DNA of 64,000 nt from positions 24,069 to 88,068 of the forward strand of contig NZ_KI912481.1 in assembly GCF_000518705.1 (NCBI RefSeq). The letters are read 5' to 3'. Below, in pieces: positions 7,088 through 16,060 of this stretch. Position 1 is the stretch's first letter, and every line of letters begins with the position of its first letter. Source of the stretch: Shewanella colwelliana ATCC 39565. GTDB taxonomy: Bacteria > Pseudomonadota > Gammaproteobacteria > Enterobacterales > Shewanellaceae. The position numbers and the translations under genes were made by a program. The notes under the pieces were generated by a model, which was not told the DNA's origin, searched no databases, and worked only from the letters and a program-made list of their open reading frames with translations.

Positions 7088-9922
7088 ATGAAAAAATGGA
7101 TATTAGCTGCAGCAATTTCTGCAGCGTTAACGGCCTGTTCTGCGTCTCAGTCACCAACTGCTTTACCACAAGGGGTGACCCTATTGGAAACGGTGACTGT
7201 CGCCGACTCTGCAGTTGGAATTCCTTATAAAAAATATATGTTGGCTAATGGGTTAACTGTGGTGCTGCATCAAGACAGCTCAGATCCTTTAGTGCATGTT
7301 GATGTGACATACCATGTGGGCTCGGCAAGAGAACTGCCGGGACGTTCAGGTTTTGCTCACCTGTTCGAACACATGATGTTTCAGGGGTCAGAACATGTTG
7401 GTGATGAACAGCATTTCAAGACGGTAACCGAAGCAGGTGGCACACTCAATGGCACCACCAACACTGATCGCACTAACTATTTTGAGACCGTGCCGAGTAA
7501 TCAGCTTGAAAAAATGCTCTGGTTAGAATCTGATCGTATGGGTTATTTTTTGCCAGCGCTGACTGAAGAAAAATTTGAAGTGCAGCGTGAAACCGTTAAA
7601 AATGAACGTGCACAACGGATTGATAATCAACCCTACGGCCGCATGAACGAGCGCTTTAATCAGGCATTTTACCCTGCCGGACATCAATATTCATGGCCTG
7701 TTATCGGATGGCCTGCGGATTTAGATCGCGCGAATGTGGATGATGTGAAGCATTTCTTTCAACGCTGGTATGGCCCTAATAATGCGACGCTAACTATCGG
7801 CGGCGACTTTGATGAAGTGCAAGCGTTGGCATGGATCAATAAGTATTTCGGCGAGATCCCTCGCGGCCCAGAAGTCACGGGTGAAACAAAGGAGTTAGTG
7901 ACTTTAGATGCAACACGTTATATTTCGATGGAAGATCGGGTGCATTTACCTTTGCTGCGCATTGCATTTCCAATGGTTTACGCGAGTCATGAAGATGAGG
8001 CGGCTTTGGATCTACTCGCCAATATCATAGGTGGTGGGCCGACGTCGCTTGTCTATAAAAATCTAGTCAAAGATGGCTATGCCGTGCAAGCGGGGGTGAG
8101 TCACCCTTGTCAAGAGTTGGCCTGTCAGTTTTCTATTTATGCGTTAGCGAACCCTGCACGTGGTGGTCAGCTAAGCGATATTGAGCAGCGCGTTAAAGAG
8201 TCTATTGCGGAGTTTGAGGAACGTGGCGTCACCGATGCGGATCTACAGAAAGTAAAAGTTCAATTTGAAGCCAGTACTATTTTTGGTCTGCAGAGCGTCA
8301 AAGGAAAAGTGTCGACCTTGGCACTTAATCAAACTTTCTTTGGTGATCCAGACCGAATCGCGTTTGATTTAAAACGCTATGCAGGAGTGACGAAGGCTGA
8401 TGTCATGCGTGTTTTTAATACCTATATTAAAGGCAAGCCAATGGTAGTGATGAGTGTTGTTCCAGAGGGGCAAAAGCAACTTATTGCTCATGCTGATAAC
8501 TTTATTGCGCCAGCCCCAAAGGTGGCTGATGAAGCTGTTTCAGGTGTCAATGCCATCGCTTTGGCAAGTTCCTCCTTTGATCGCAGTGTCATGCCCGTAG
8601 CGCAACAAGCACCAGTGATCACCGCACCAGTATTGTGGACGGGTAACTTGCAAAATGGCATACCTGTTATGGGGACGACCAGCGAAGAAACCCCGACCGT
8701 TGAACTCGTTATCTACCTTAATGGCGGTCATCGTCTCGTTGATATTAAACAGGCGGGCTTAGCCAACCTCACTGCATCGTTATTAAATGAGTCAAGCCAA
8801 AAGAGAACGACTGAGGAGCTGGCGCAAGCACTCGAGATGTTGGGTAGTTCGGTCAGCTTTGGTGCGAGTACTTATCAAAGCTACATCAAGGTCTCTACGT
8901 TGACCTCTCATCTAGATGAGACATTGGCTATCGTCAATGAAAAGCTCTTTGAACCAGGCTTTAAGGCTGCAGACTTTGAGCGAATCAAGCAGCAACATCT
9001 GCAAAGTTTACAACATATGCAGTCTGATCCTAACTACATTGCAGACAGTACATTTGATGCACTGCTTTTTGGCGCAGACACGCCGTTAGGGGTCAGCAGC
9101 CAAGGCACTATGGCGAGTGTTGCTGCGTTAACGCTTGAGGATGTTAGGGCTTTCTATCAAGTGCAATATCGTGCAGGCAATGCGCAGATGGTCGTGGTTG
9201 GGGATTTAAATAAAGATAAATTGATGAACAAGCTTGCAGGTTTTGCGACGTGGCAGGGAGACAGCAGTAAGCTCCCTGCAATGAAGCCATTGCCAGCGCT
9301 GGCGGGTGGGCATGTATATCTGTTGGATAAGCCTGGGGCCGCGCAGTCGGTGATTAAAATCGGTAAACGCGCAATGCCTTATGATGCGACTGGTGATTAC
9401 TTCAAATCTTACTTGATGAACTACCCGCTTGGTGGTGCGTTCAATAGCCGAATTAACCTCAACCTTCGTGAAGACAAAGGTTACACCTACGGCGCAAGAA
9501 GCTATTTTTCTGGTGGCAGTGAAGAGGGGCTATTTGAAGCGTCAGCGAGCGTGCGCACCGATGTGACCGCCGAAGCTATGGTAGAGTTTGCCAATGAGAT
9601 TAATGGGTATCAAGCATCAGGCATGACTGAGAAAGAGCTGATGTTTATGAGAAACTCTATCTCTCAGGGGCAGGCGCTCGATTACGAAACACCTTATCAA
9701 AAAGCGGGCTTTATGCGACGTATCCAACGTTTTGGGTTAGATGCAGACTTTACCCAAACTCAAGCACAGATCATTAATACCATCTCAAAAGAGACATTGA
9801 ACAAGTTAGCCAGTTCTGAGCTAAAACTTGATGAGATGATAGTGCTTATCGTGGGCGATAGAGCTAAGATTGAAAAAAATATTAAGGCCTTGGGCTATCC
9901 GGTTACCGTATTAGAGTTGTAA
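7088..9922 (+). CDS. M16 family zinc metallopeptidase, lipoprotein
   Basis: A 944-residue, two-repeat insulinase-type peptidase. It starts with a lipoprotein signal whose lipobox LTAC places the lipidated Cys at residue 17. The N-terminal M16 repeat has the inverted zinc motif HLFEH (H91, E94, H95) and a downstream Glu in VKNER (E174) as the usual third ligand. The C-terminal M16C half (about 510-944) lacks the motif, and its GYTYGARS segment is the conserved substrate-binding element. Such full-length pitrilysin-like proteins degrade peptides in the periplasm or at the outer membrane. GGAG lies upstream of the ATG. Substrate unknown. Confidence 0.93.
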   Translation: MKKWILAAAISAALTACSASQSPTALPQGVTLLETVTVADSAVGIPYKKYMLANGLTVVLHQDSSDPLVHVDVTYHVGSARELPGRSGFAHLFEHMMFQGSEHVGDEQHFKTVTEAGGTLNGTTNTDRTNYFETVPSNQLEKMLWLESDRMGYFLPALTEEKFEVQRETVKNERAQRIDNQPYGRMNERFNQAFYPAGHQYSWPVIGWPADLDRANVDDVKHFFQRWYGPNNATLTIGGDFDEVQALAWINKYFGEIPRGPEVTGETKELVTLDATRYISMEDRVHLPLLRIAFPMVYASHEDEAALDLLANIIGGGPTSLVYKNLVKDGYAVQAGVSHPCQELACQFSIYALANPARGGQLSDIEQRVKESIAEFEERGVTDADLQKVKVQFEASTIFGLQSVKGKVSTLALNQTFFGDPDRIAFDLKRYAGVTKADVMRVFNTYIKGKPMVVMSVVPEGQKQLIAHADNFIAPAPKVADEAVSGVNAIALASSSFDRSVMPVAQQAPVITAPVLWTGNLQNGIPVMGTTSEETPTVELVIYLNGGHRLVDIKQAGLANLTASLLNESSQKRTTEELAQALEMLGSSVSFGASTYQSYIKVSTLTSHLDETLAIVNEKLFEPGFKAADFERIKQQHLQSLQHMQSDPNYIADSTFDALLFGADTPLGVSSQGTMASVAALTLEDVRAFYQVQYRAGNAQMVVVGDLNKDKLMNKLAGFATWQGDSSKLPAMKPLPALAGGHVYLLDKPGAAQSVIKIGKRAMPYDATGDYFKSYLMNYPLGGAFNSRINLNLREDKGYTYGARSYFSGGSEEGLFEASASVRTDVTAEAMVEFANEINGYQASGMTEKELMFMRNSISQGQALDYETPYQKAGFMRRIQRFGLDADFTQTQAQIINTISKETLNKLASSELKLDEMIVLIVGDRAKIEKNIKALGYPVTVLEL

Positions 9923-9951
9923 TCGGTGAGACTTGACCCAATATAAGGATC

Positions 9952-9988
9952 GCGGTGAAACCATTTTAGGCTCACCGCTTTATTTTTA
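9952..9988 (+). terminator. Probable terminator after the M16 peptidase
   Basis: GCGGTGA (9952-9958) and TCACCGC (9972-9978) form a 7-bp stem with a 13-base loop, followed by a T-rich stretch (TTTATTTTTATTT). The long loop lowers confidence. Confidence 0.55.
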
Positions 9989-10104
9989 TTTCCCTTGCCT
10001 ATCATCTAGCTCAACGGCTATTTTGTGGTGATGTTGAAATCATTTACGCTTTTTTCAGGTCTGTCCTGCAAAGCATCATAATGACGTAATAAGAGACAAA
10101 GATA

Positions 10105-11697
10105 TTGAAATCTTTCAACGAAGTGATTGGCCAACTCGATGACGAGCAGGGGCGAAGTGCATTAAAAGGTATGCAACGTGGTATCGAAAGAGAAGCGCTG
10201 CGTATTGAAGCATCGGGGCACTTGGCTACCGATAAACATCCTAAAAGCCTTGGCTCTGCATTGACCCATTCGCGGATAACGACCGATTACAGTGAGTCGT
10301 TACTCGAGTTTATTACGCCAGTGCATGAAAATATCGATACCTTGTTGACCGATCTCACTCAGACCCATGCATTCACGGTTCGCAATATTGGTGAGCAGCG
10401 GTTGTGGCCTGTTAGCATGCCTTGTTATGTCGGTGATCTGGCTGATATTCCTATTGCTGATTATGGCGAGTCCAATGTGGGGCAGCTTAAGCGTCTATAT
10501 CGTAAAGGGTTAACCTATCGCTATGGTGCGCAGATGCAAATTATTTCTGGTGTACATTTTAATTTCTCAGTATCAGAGCAGTTGTGGGATCGTTTATATC
10601 AACAGAGTGATAAGTCATTAAGTCGTTGTGACTTTATTTCAGAGTCTTATTTTGGGCTTATCCGCAATTATCGCCGTTTAGTGTGGGTACTCCCTTATCT
10701 ATTTGGTGCATCACCTGCCTTGTGTGGTTCTTTTATTAAGGATCAACAAACTGATCTGGCCTTCGAAAAGCTGGGCAAAGGCACACTATATCTACCCTAT
10801 GCGACATCGTTGCGAATGAGTGATCTGGGTTATACCAATAAAGAACAGGAAAGACTGCACATCAGTTACAACTCACTCGGTGAATACCTTGAGGGGATAA
10901 AAGCGGCGATAGAGATGCCGTCGGCACATTTCGAAGCGATCGGCGTTAAAGTTGACGGCGAATATCGACAGCTGAACGCTAACGTTTTACAAATCGAGAA
11001 TGAATTTTATTCACCTATTCGGGCCAAGCGTGTTGGAGTGAGCGGTGAAAAACCCTCTGAAGCTTTAGCCCGTGCAGGGGTTGAATATATTGAAGTCAGA
11101 GCACTAGATGTTAATCCGTTTAGCCCTGTAGGTATCGATGCGGACCAAGTTCGTTTTCTTGACCTGTTTCTACTGCATTGCCTGCTTAGCCCGTCGCCGA
11201 ATACTAGTGAGGCTGATGAACAAGAGATTAGTCACAACCTGAATACGGTTATCATTGAAGGGCGTAAGCCTGGATTGATGTTACAGCAACACGGTGAACC
11301 CCAGTTAATGGCGACCTGGTTAAATAGCTTATTTGCCGAGTTAAATAGCTTAGCGACTATGCTAGATGGTGATGAAAATGGCCAATATAAGCAGGCGATT
11401 GCTCAGTGGCAAGCTGCGGTAGACGATCCTGCAAAGACCTTCTCTGGACGTATTTTGAATCAATTGCTCGAGAGCCAAATTGACCATAGTTATTGGGTAA
11501 AAGATCTGGCACAGACTTATTACCAGCAGTTGATGGATTACCCTCTGAGCACGCAGCAAGAACAAGCATACCAGCAGGCTGCCGCATCATCGTTAGCGGC
11601 TCAGGCGCAATTGGAGTCAAATGAAAAGGTAAGTTTTGAAGACTATCTGGTTGATTACTTTGCGCCAAAGTTAGATTTAGTTGAGCAGGTTGGATGA
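10105..11697 (+). CDS. gshA: Glutamate-cysteine ligase GshA
   Basis: It catalyses the first step of glutathione synthesis, ATP-dependent joining of L-glutamate and L-cysteine, in the cytosol. The 530-residue protein has the proteobacterial type I layout. It shows RGIEREALR near residue 26, the TTDYSESLLEF/ITP segment at about 52-65, and the GVHFNFS motif around 147-153, all conserved in E. coli GshA. Start is a TTG at 10105 after AAGAG. It overlaps the next lipoprotein gene by 4 bp (ATGA), indicating translational coupling. Confidence 0.96.
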   Translation: MKSFNEVIGQLDDEQGRSALKGMQRGIEREALRIEASGHLATDKHPKSLGSALTHSRITTDYSESLLEFITPVHENIDTLLTDLTQTHAFTVRNIGEQRLWPVSMPCYVGDLADIPIADYGESNVGQLKRLYRKGLTYRYGAQMQIISGVHFNFSVSEQLWDRLYQQSDKSLSRCDFISESYFGLIRNYRRLVWVLPYLFGASPALCGSFIKDQQTDLAFEKLGKGTLYLPYATSLRMSDLGYTNKEQERLHISYNSLGEYLEGIKAAIEMPSAHFEAIGVKVDGEYRQLNANVLQIENEFYSPIRAKRVGVSGEKPSEALARAGVEYIEVRALDVNPFSPVGIDADQVRFLDLFLLHCLLSPSPNTSEADEQEISHNLNTVIIEGRKPGLMLQQHGEPQLMATWLNSLFAELNSLATMLDGDENGQYKQAIAQWQAAVDDPAKTFSGRILNQLLESQIDHSYWVKDLAQTYYQQLMDYPLSTQQEQAYQQAAASSLAAQAQLESNEKVSFEDYLVDYFAPKLDLVEQVG

Positions 11698-12128
11698 GAA
11701 TCGCGGCGTTAGTCATTTGGTGTTTAGCCCTTGTATCGGGCTGTTCATCAATACCAGATACGCAAAATCAGTGCGGAATGGTATCTGGCTATCTAGCGCC
11801 CAATATGGATGAGGGCTTCTATCGTGTCGTGGTGACTCATCTCGATGGTGTCCCTGTGATCTCAAGACCAAACTACGAACTTGCCCCTGGGCGATATCAG
11901 TTTACGGTTGCAGAGCTAATAGATTCGCCTCGTTTAAAGGTTAAACTGGCTGCGCGCGCACCTAAAACCTTAACGATAGATGTTAAGTCAAACCAGCGTT
12001 ACCACATCGGTGCGCAATTCAATCAAGATAAGGTCTATCGTGGCTTGAGCAGTGATTATTGGCAACCGGTTGTTTGGTCGCAAGAGCAACATGAGTGCGA
12101 ACTAATCCCATCTGAAGGTATTGATTAA
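11694..12128 (+). CDS. Small lipoprotein, hypothetical
   Basis: This encodes 144 residues with a lipoprotein signal (MRIAALVIWCLALVSGCSS, lipobox VSGC, Cys17). The mature part has alternating strands (PGRYQFTVAEL, KTLTIDVKSNQRYHIGAQF) suggesting a small beta-sandwich in the periplasm, and cysteines near both ends (NQCG and HECEL) that may pair. It overlaps gshA by ATGA and is followed by a second lipoprotein. Conserved near gshA in Shewanella as far as I recall; function unknown. Confidence 0.75.
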   Translation: MRIAALVIWCLALVSGCSSIPDTQNQCGMVSGYLAPNMDEGFYRVVVTHLDGVPVISRPNYELAPGRYQFTVAELIDSPRLKVKLAARAPKTLTIDVKSNQRYHIGAQFNQDKVYRGLSSDYWQPVVWSQEQHECELIPSEGID

Positions 12129-12215
12129 CTTAACTATTAACAACTGTGCAATTGATTATGATTGCTATCAATGTGACACTATCAGTTCGTTTATGGGCTT
12201 TATTCGGTATTATTG

Positions 12216-12836
12216 ATGATTAAAACTTTCATGGCAGTCATTGCAGGAGTGCTGGCACTTTTACTGACAGGCTGCGCGACAGCTCCACCTCAAAACCCTG
12301 AGAATTTGTGTGCCATCTACCAAGAGAATCGCGATTGGTACAAGGCCGCAGTGAAGACTCGTGAAAAGTGGGGCGTGCCTGTGCACGTTCCGTTAGCCAT
12401 GATGTATCAAGAAAGCTCGTTTAAACACAATGCGGCGCCGCCGATGGAATACTTTTTAGGCTTCATCCCAATAGGACGAGCCAGCGATGCCTATGGCTAT
12501 GCGCAAGCAAAAACCATGACTTGGGATGATTATGTCAAAGAAACTGGCAACTCATGGTCGAGTCGCAGTGACTTTGATGATGCAATGGATTTTATGGGGT
12601 GGTTTATCTATAAAACACATAAAATCAACGGGGTATCAAAGTGGGATGCCCGCAACCAGTATTTGAATTATCACGAAGGCTGGGGCGGCTATAAACGTAA
12701 GACCTACAATCAAAAAGCTTGGTTGATTAAAGTTGCCGATAAGGTCGATGCGCGCTCGAAACGCTACGCGGCGCAGTATCGCAGTTGCCAAGAAGATCTC
12801 GACTCATCATGGTTATGGCGTCTCTTCTTTGGTTAA
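12216..12836 (+). CDS. Lytic-transglycosylase-like lipoprotein (SLT domain)
   Basis: About 206 residues with a lipoprotein signal (lipobox LTGC). The segment VPLAMMYQESSFKHNA carries the SLT signature with a candidate catalytic Glu followed by Ser (MYQESSF). YGYAQAKTMTWDDY corresponds to the GLMQ-type second SLT motif, and YLNYHEGWGGY to the third motif with tyrosines. The predicted role is cleavage of peptidoglycan glycan strands, anchored to the outer membrane. I start at the ATG at 12216, one codon after an in-frame TTG. A strong terminator follows 13 bp after the stop. Confidence 0.83.
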   Translation: MIKTFMAVIAGVLALLLTGCATAPPQNPENLCAIYQENRDWYKAAVKTREKWGVPVHVPLAMMYQESSFKHNAAPPMEYFLGFIPIGRASDAYGYAQAKTMTWDDYVKETGNSWSSRSDFDDAMDFMGWFIYKTHKINGVSKWDARNQYLNYHEGWGGYKRKTYNQKAWLIKVADKVDARSKRYAAQYRSCQEDLDSSWLWRLFFG

Positions 12837-12849
12837 GCCCATCATTAAA

Positions 12850-12876
12850 AACCTCGATAGTATCGAGGTTTTTTTT
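12850..12876 (+). terminator. Rho-independent terminator
   Basis: AACCTCGATA (12850-12859) and TATCGAGGTT (12861-12870) are near-perfect 10-bp arms around a minimal loop, followed by T6. It ends the gshA-lipoprotein group. Confidence 0.92.
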
Positions 12877-13327
12877 GGCTAATGTCTTTCTTGCTGGGTA
12901 TGTTGCTGATGTATTTGCGCTAATTGGAAAGGTATTTGAGTATCTAGAGCTGCTAACCTGTAATAATATCAGTTGTATCACAGAGCTGCAGCGATTCAGG
13001 GCTAGCATCTGCCAACCAGCGGTATCGGTTTCGCAATTGAGTGGCGAAGCGCATCGAATTTAAGGTGATTCGCTCAAAATGCTCAGCAACAAAAGCAGAG
13101 TTGAGTGATCATTTAAATTGACTTAAATAATATTCTCGTTTGATATTGAGATATAGCTGTTCGCTATGGCAAACAATATGAGTTGGTATATTCTCTTGAA
13201 TGGCTAGGTTTTGGCAAACTTAGGCCACTACTCACCGCTAACATCAATTTTTCACTGTTTTATAGGCGCAAAAATGACTATAATGCGCGCAAAATAATAG
13301 CTCTACCCTACAAATAAAGGATAAAAG
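12877..13327. other. Intergenic region with the promoter of the lone purE paralogue
   Basis: I see no convincing coding region here. A consensus TATAAT at 13279-13284 lies 44 bp before the purE-like ATG and is the likely -10; no good -35 is present at 17-bp spacing. No clear PurR box was seen. The rest is unremarkable. Confidence 0.5.
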
Positions 13328-13837
13328 ATGACTAAGCCATTTGTTGCTGTATTAATGGGATCGGACTCTGACTTGCCTACTATGCAAGGCACCTTAGATA
13401 TACTAAAGACCTTTGGTATTCAGTTCGAAGCTAAAGTGACCTCAGCGCATCGCACACCTGCAGCGACGCATGCTTATGTGACAGATGCTGAAGCGCGTGG
13501 TTGTAAAGTCTTTATCTGTGCAGCGGGACTTGCCGCTCACCTTGCTGGTGCGGTTGCTGGTATCACTACTCGTCCTGTTATTGGTGTTCCAGTGGATTGT
13601 GGTCCATTACAAGGTCACGATGCCTTACTCTCTACAGTAATGATGCCTGGCGGTGTACCTGTTGCAACAGTGGCTATTGGCAGCGCTGGTGCGAAAAACG
13701 CGGGTTACCTTGCGGCGCAAATGCTAGCTGTTGGCGATGATGCATTAGCTATTGCGGTTAAAGAAGAGCGTGCCAAGTCTGCCGAAGCCGTTCAAGCGAA
13801 AGATGCCAAGTTACAAGAAAAACTGGCGAACGCATAA
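13328..13837 (+). CDS. purE: PurE-family protein, second paralogue (AIR carboxylase/N5-CAIR mutase type)
   Basis: This 169-residue protein has the PurE core GSDSDLPTM at residues 11-19, SAHRTP at 39-44, and a C-terminal lobe ending PVATVAIGSAGAKNAGYLAAQML. It differs from the purK-linked PurE at 32681: it has CAAGLAAHLAG where that one has GAGGAAHLPG, and it carries a Lys/Ala-rich tail (about residues 148-169). PurE proteins interconvert N5-CAIR and CAIR (class I) or carboxylate AIR directly (class II). It stands alone with its own promoter and terminator, so it may be a purK-independent enzyme; that is an inference. A TAAAGGATAAAAG ribosome site precedes the ATG. Confidence 0.85.
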   Translation: MTKPFVAVLMGSDSDLPTMQGTLDILKTFGIQFEAKVTSAHRTPAATHAYVTDAEARGCKVFICAAGLAAHLAGAVAGITTRPVIGVPVDCGPLQGHDALLSTVMMPGGVPVATVAIGSAGAKNAGYLAAQMLAVGDDALAIAVKEERAKSAEAVQAKDAKLQEKLANA

Positions 13838-13859
13838 GCGTTAACCCAATCTCAATGTG

Positions 13860-13890
13860 AAAGCCGCAAGTGACACCTTGCGGCTTTTTT
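13860..13890 (+). terminator. Terminator after the lone purE paralogue
   Basis: AAAGCCGCAAG (13860-13870) and CTTGCGGCTTT (13877-13887) are perfect 11-bp arms with a 6-base loop, followed by a T6 run. Confidence 0.93.
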
Positions 13891-14065
13891 GTGACCTAAA
13901 TTTATACTGATTGTTATAACCCTTTTACGAGCCTACTCCGTTAGTATCTATATCTTTAAATACGATTCCCGATAGAAAATGTGGTAAGGAACCTAATGTT
14001 TGGTCAACTTACAGCACGGTTAACAGACGTGTTGCGCTGCGTTTTAGGGAGGTTGGAGTAAGACA

Positions 14066-14389
14066 ATGCCTTATATCGAGCTTGCTAGCTTTATCGCATC
14101 CAGAGGGCGTTTAAGTGCTCTGTTAATGCTGTCCATTATGTCGGTTGCTGAGGTTAGTGCTTGTGGAACAGTAATTGAAATGAGTTCGCTGTCGCAAACT
14201 AGAGAGACCATCCCAGACCCCGTGCCAATGATACCTAAAGTCGTAAAGCAGGAAAGACTTGAAGTGACGCCAGTGCCTGTTTGGCATAAAGGGATGCATA
14301 ATTTGACTAAACCCATAGACAAACCTTGGCCGCCACAACCAGAGCCGAAACCACAAGTAATGGGCGAATTGAAAAACGACACTTGGTGA
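14066..14389 (+). CDS. Small proline-rich hypothetical protein upstream of an ECF sigma gene
   Basis: 107 residues. A hydrophobic stretch (LSALLMLSIMSVAEVSACG) after a short N-terminus may be a signal or anchor. The remainder is Pro-rich (PDPVPMIPK, PWPPQPEPKPQ), typical of an extended periplasmic segment. A strong AGGGAGGTTGGAG ribosome site precedes the ATG. It lies 121 bp before the ECF sigma gene and may belong to its stress circuit. No domain recognised. Confidence 0.55.
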   Translation: MPYIELASFIASRGRLSALLMLSIMSVAEVSACGTVIEMSSLSQTRETIPDPVPMIPKVVKQERLEVTPVPVWHKGMHNLTKPIDKPWPPQPEPKPQVMGELKNDTW

Positions 14390-14510
14390 GTGGCAGCGAT
14401 ATTATATTTTGGATTTTACCTGTATAGGTCTTGTAAGCCATAGACAAATCCTGTCACGGGGTGCAGACTTTGCTCCATCATAGAGATGATGGCAAAGCAG
14501 GGAGCCTAGC

Positions 14511-15119
14511 GTGACTAAGGTATCTGAAATTGAAGTGGTTGATGATATTGACCAGACGTTAATGCATCAGTACGCGCAAGGCGATCACAGTGCATTTGAA
14601 CAACTATATCTAAAACATAAAGGGCCACTTTATCGGTATTTTGTGCGTCAGATTGGCGATAAAACGTTGGCGGAAGATCTGTATCAAGAAACATGGGGGC
14701 GGGTGATTAAAGCTGCTACGAGTTATCAAAGCCAAGCTAAATTTACCACATGGCTCTATCGAATTGCCCATAATCTGTTAGTTGATCATGTTCGGGCGCT
14801 AAAGCCTGTAGACAACTTTAGTGAGCTGTTTACTGAGGAGCAAGATAGTGATGGTTTATTGCCTAGCGATAAGCATTCGCCTTATGCCGATGCGGAAGAG
14901 CAGCTTAAAGCCAGTTTGCTCAAGCGCTGCATTGTCTTGTTACCTCAAGTACAGAAAGAGGCTTTCTTACTTAATATAGAAATGGGCTTTACGGCTGCTG
15001 TCATTGCGGAGATCGCGGGAGTGGGCCTTGAAGCAACCAAGAGTCGCATTCGATACGCAAACCAAGCCCTAAGAGAGTGCGTAAGCGAGAAATGGCAGGA
15101 GCAGAATGATGAAAGATAA
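14511..15119 (+). CDS. ECF-type RNA polymerase sigma factor
   Basis: This encodes 202 residues. Region 2 is clear: FEQLYLKHKGPLYRYF, then DKTLAEDLYQETWGRV (core binding and -10 recognition) and FTTWLYRIAHNLLVDHVR. Region 4 has the helix-turn-helix around FTAAVIAEIAGVGLEATKSRIRYA (about residues 161-184). The start is a GTG at 14511 following GGGAG. It overlaps the next gene by 14 bp; that product has a transmembrane segment and is the probable cognate anti-sigma factor. Target promoters unknown. Confidence 0.9.
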   Translation: MTKVSEIEVVDDIDQTLMHQYAQGDHSAFEQLYLKHKGPLYRYFVRQIGDKTLAEDLYQETWGRVIKAATSYQSQAKFTTWLYRIAHNLLVDHVRALKPVDNFSELFTEEQDSDGLLPSDKHSPYADAEEQLKASLLKRCIVLLPQVQKEAFLLNIEMGFTAAVIAEIAGVGLEATKSRIRYANQALRECVSEKWQEQNDER

Positions 15120-15822
15120 CCTAAATACAGAATCTGTGGATAGCCAATTACACACTTGGTATCGATTGCAAGCGACAGAGCAACCGAGTGAACAGCTTGA
15201 CGATAAAGTCATTGCTCAGGCAAAGGCCGCGATAGCAAACCATAATAAAGATAATGTGGTTAAGCCTCGGGCCGATTTTTGGCGGCAGTACCGCTGGCCT
15301 ATCTCTTCAGCGGCATCAGTGATGCTGGTGGTCACATTACTGCTGGTTAATCCCGAGATACACGATGAGTTGCTCAGCGACGATGCGGCGATGCCACAAA
15401 GTGCGCCGCTGTTGATGCAACAAGATGAGCCCGCGATGATGCGCAGTGCTGGGCAGTCTGAGCAGTCAGGCAATGCTGATTTGAGTGTCGATATGCCCGT
15501 TATTGTTGAGTCAACATCTGGTCCAAATGCTAAGCAGGCCTCAATGGCTAACGGTGTTGATGACCATCATAGGTCTGCAACCATCGAGATGATGAAAAGC
15601 GATGACCCAGTATTAGCTGAGAATAACTCCCAGAATAAAGCGATTATTTCCGATCTGCAGGCGGTTAATCACTTGTCGCAATTAGTGTCCTCTCAACAGT
15701 GGTCTGAGGCGATAATACTGTCGCAGAAGATGGCTGAAGAGCGCCCCCAGCTTAATCATGTGCAGCATCCTCAGCATTTACAATGGTCAAAGCTACTTAA
15801 GGCGATAGCCCAGCATAAGTAG
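15106..15822 (+). CDS. Putative membrane anti-sigma factor
   Basis: 238 residues. A cytoplasmic N-terminal part of about 60 residues precedes one transmembrane helix (about 66-82, WPISSAASVMLVVTLLLV), and a Met/Ser/Ala-rich periplasmic region with a helical C-terminus follows. No zinc-binding HxxxCxxC (ZAS) motif is present, so it is not a classical ZAS anti-sigma factor. The assignment rests on the 14-bp overlap with the ECF sigma gene and on the topology. Two adjacent ATGs (15106, 15109) follow an AGGAG site. Confidence 0.62.
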   Translation: MMKDNLNTESVDSQLHTWYRLQATEQPSEQLDDKVIAQAKAAIANHNKDNVVKPRADFWRQYRWPISSAASVMLVVTLLLVNPEIHDELLSDDAAMPQSAPLLMQQDEPAMMRSAGQSEQSGNADLSVDMPVIVESTSGPNAKQASMANGVDDHHRSATIEMMKSDDPVLAENNSQNKAIISDLQAVNHLSQLVSSQQWSEAIILSQKMAEERPQLNHVQHPQHLQWSKLLKAIAQHK

Positions 15823-16060
15823 CTGCAGTGAGTCAGTGACAAATAACTTGCTGTAACATCGGCCATGCGTTGTTAACCTAAAAAGCTTCTATCGCCTCTC
15901 TATGTGATGAACGCTTCACGTAGAGCGCGATAAAGTCATCGAGTGTAGCTGTACACATTTGCTAATACTTCTTTGGCGATAAATTACTGTGGATTTAATA
16001 AAAGTTTGCTACCTTGTTGCCCTCAGAAAAAGAATTCAATAACAAATAGATGAGCTGCAC

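Noticed and set aside
12785..13063. 92-codon frame after the lytic transglycosylase-like gene
   Set aside because: It starts inside that gene in another frame and runs through a perfect intrinsic terminator.
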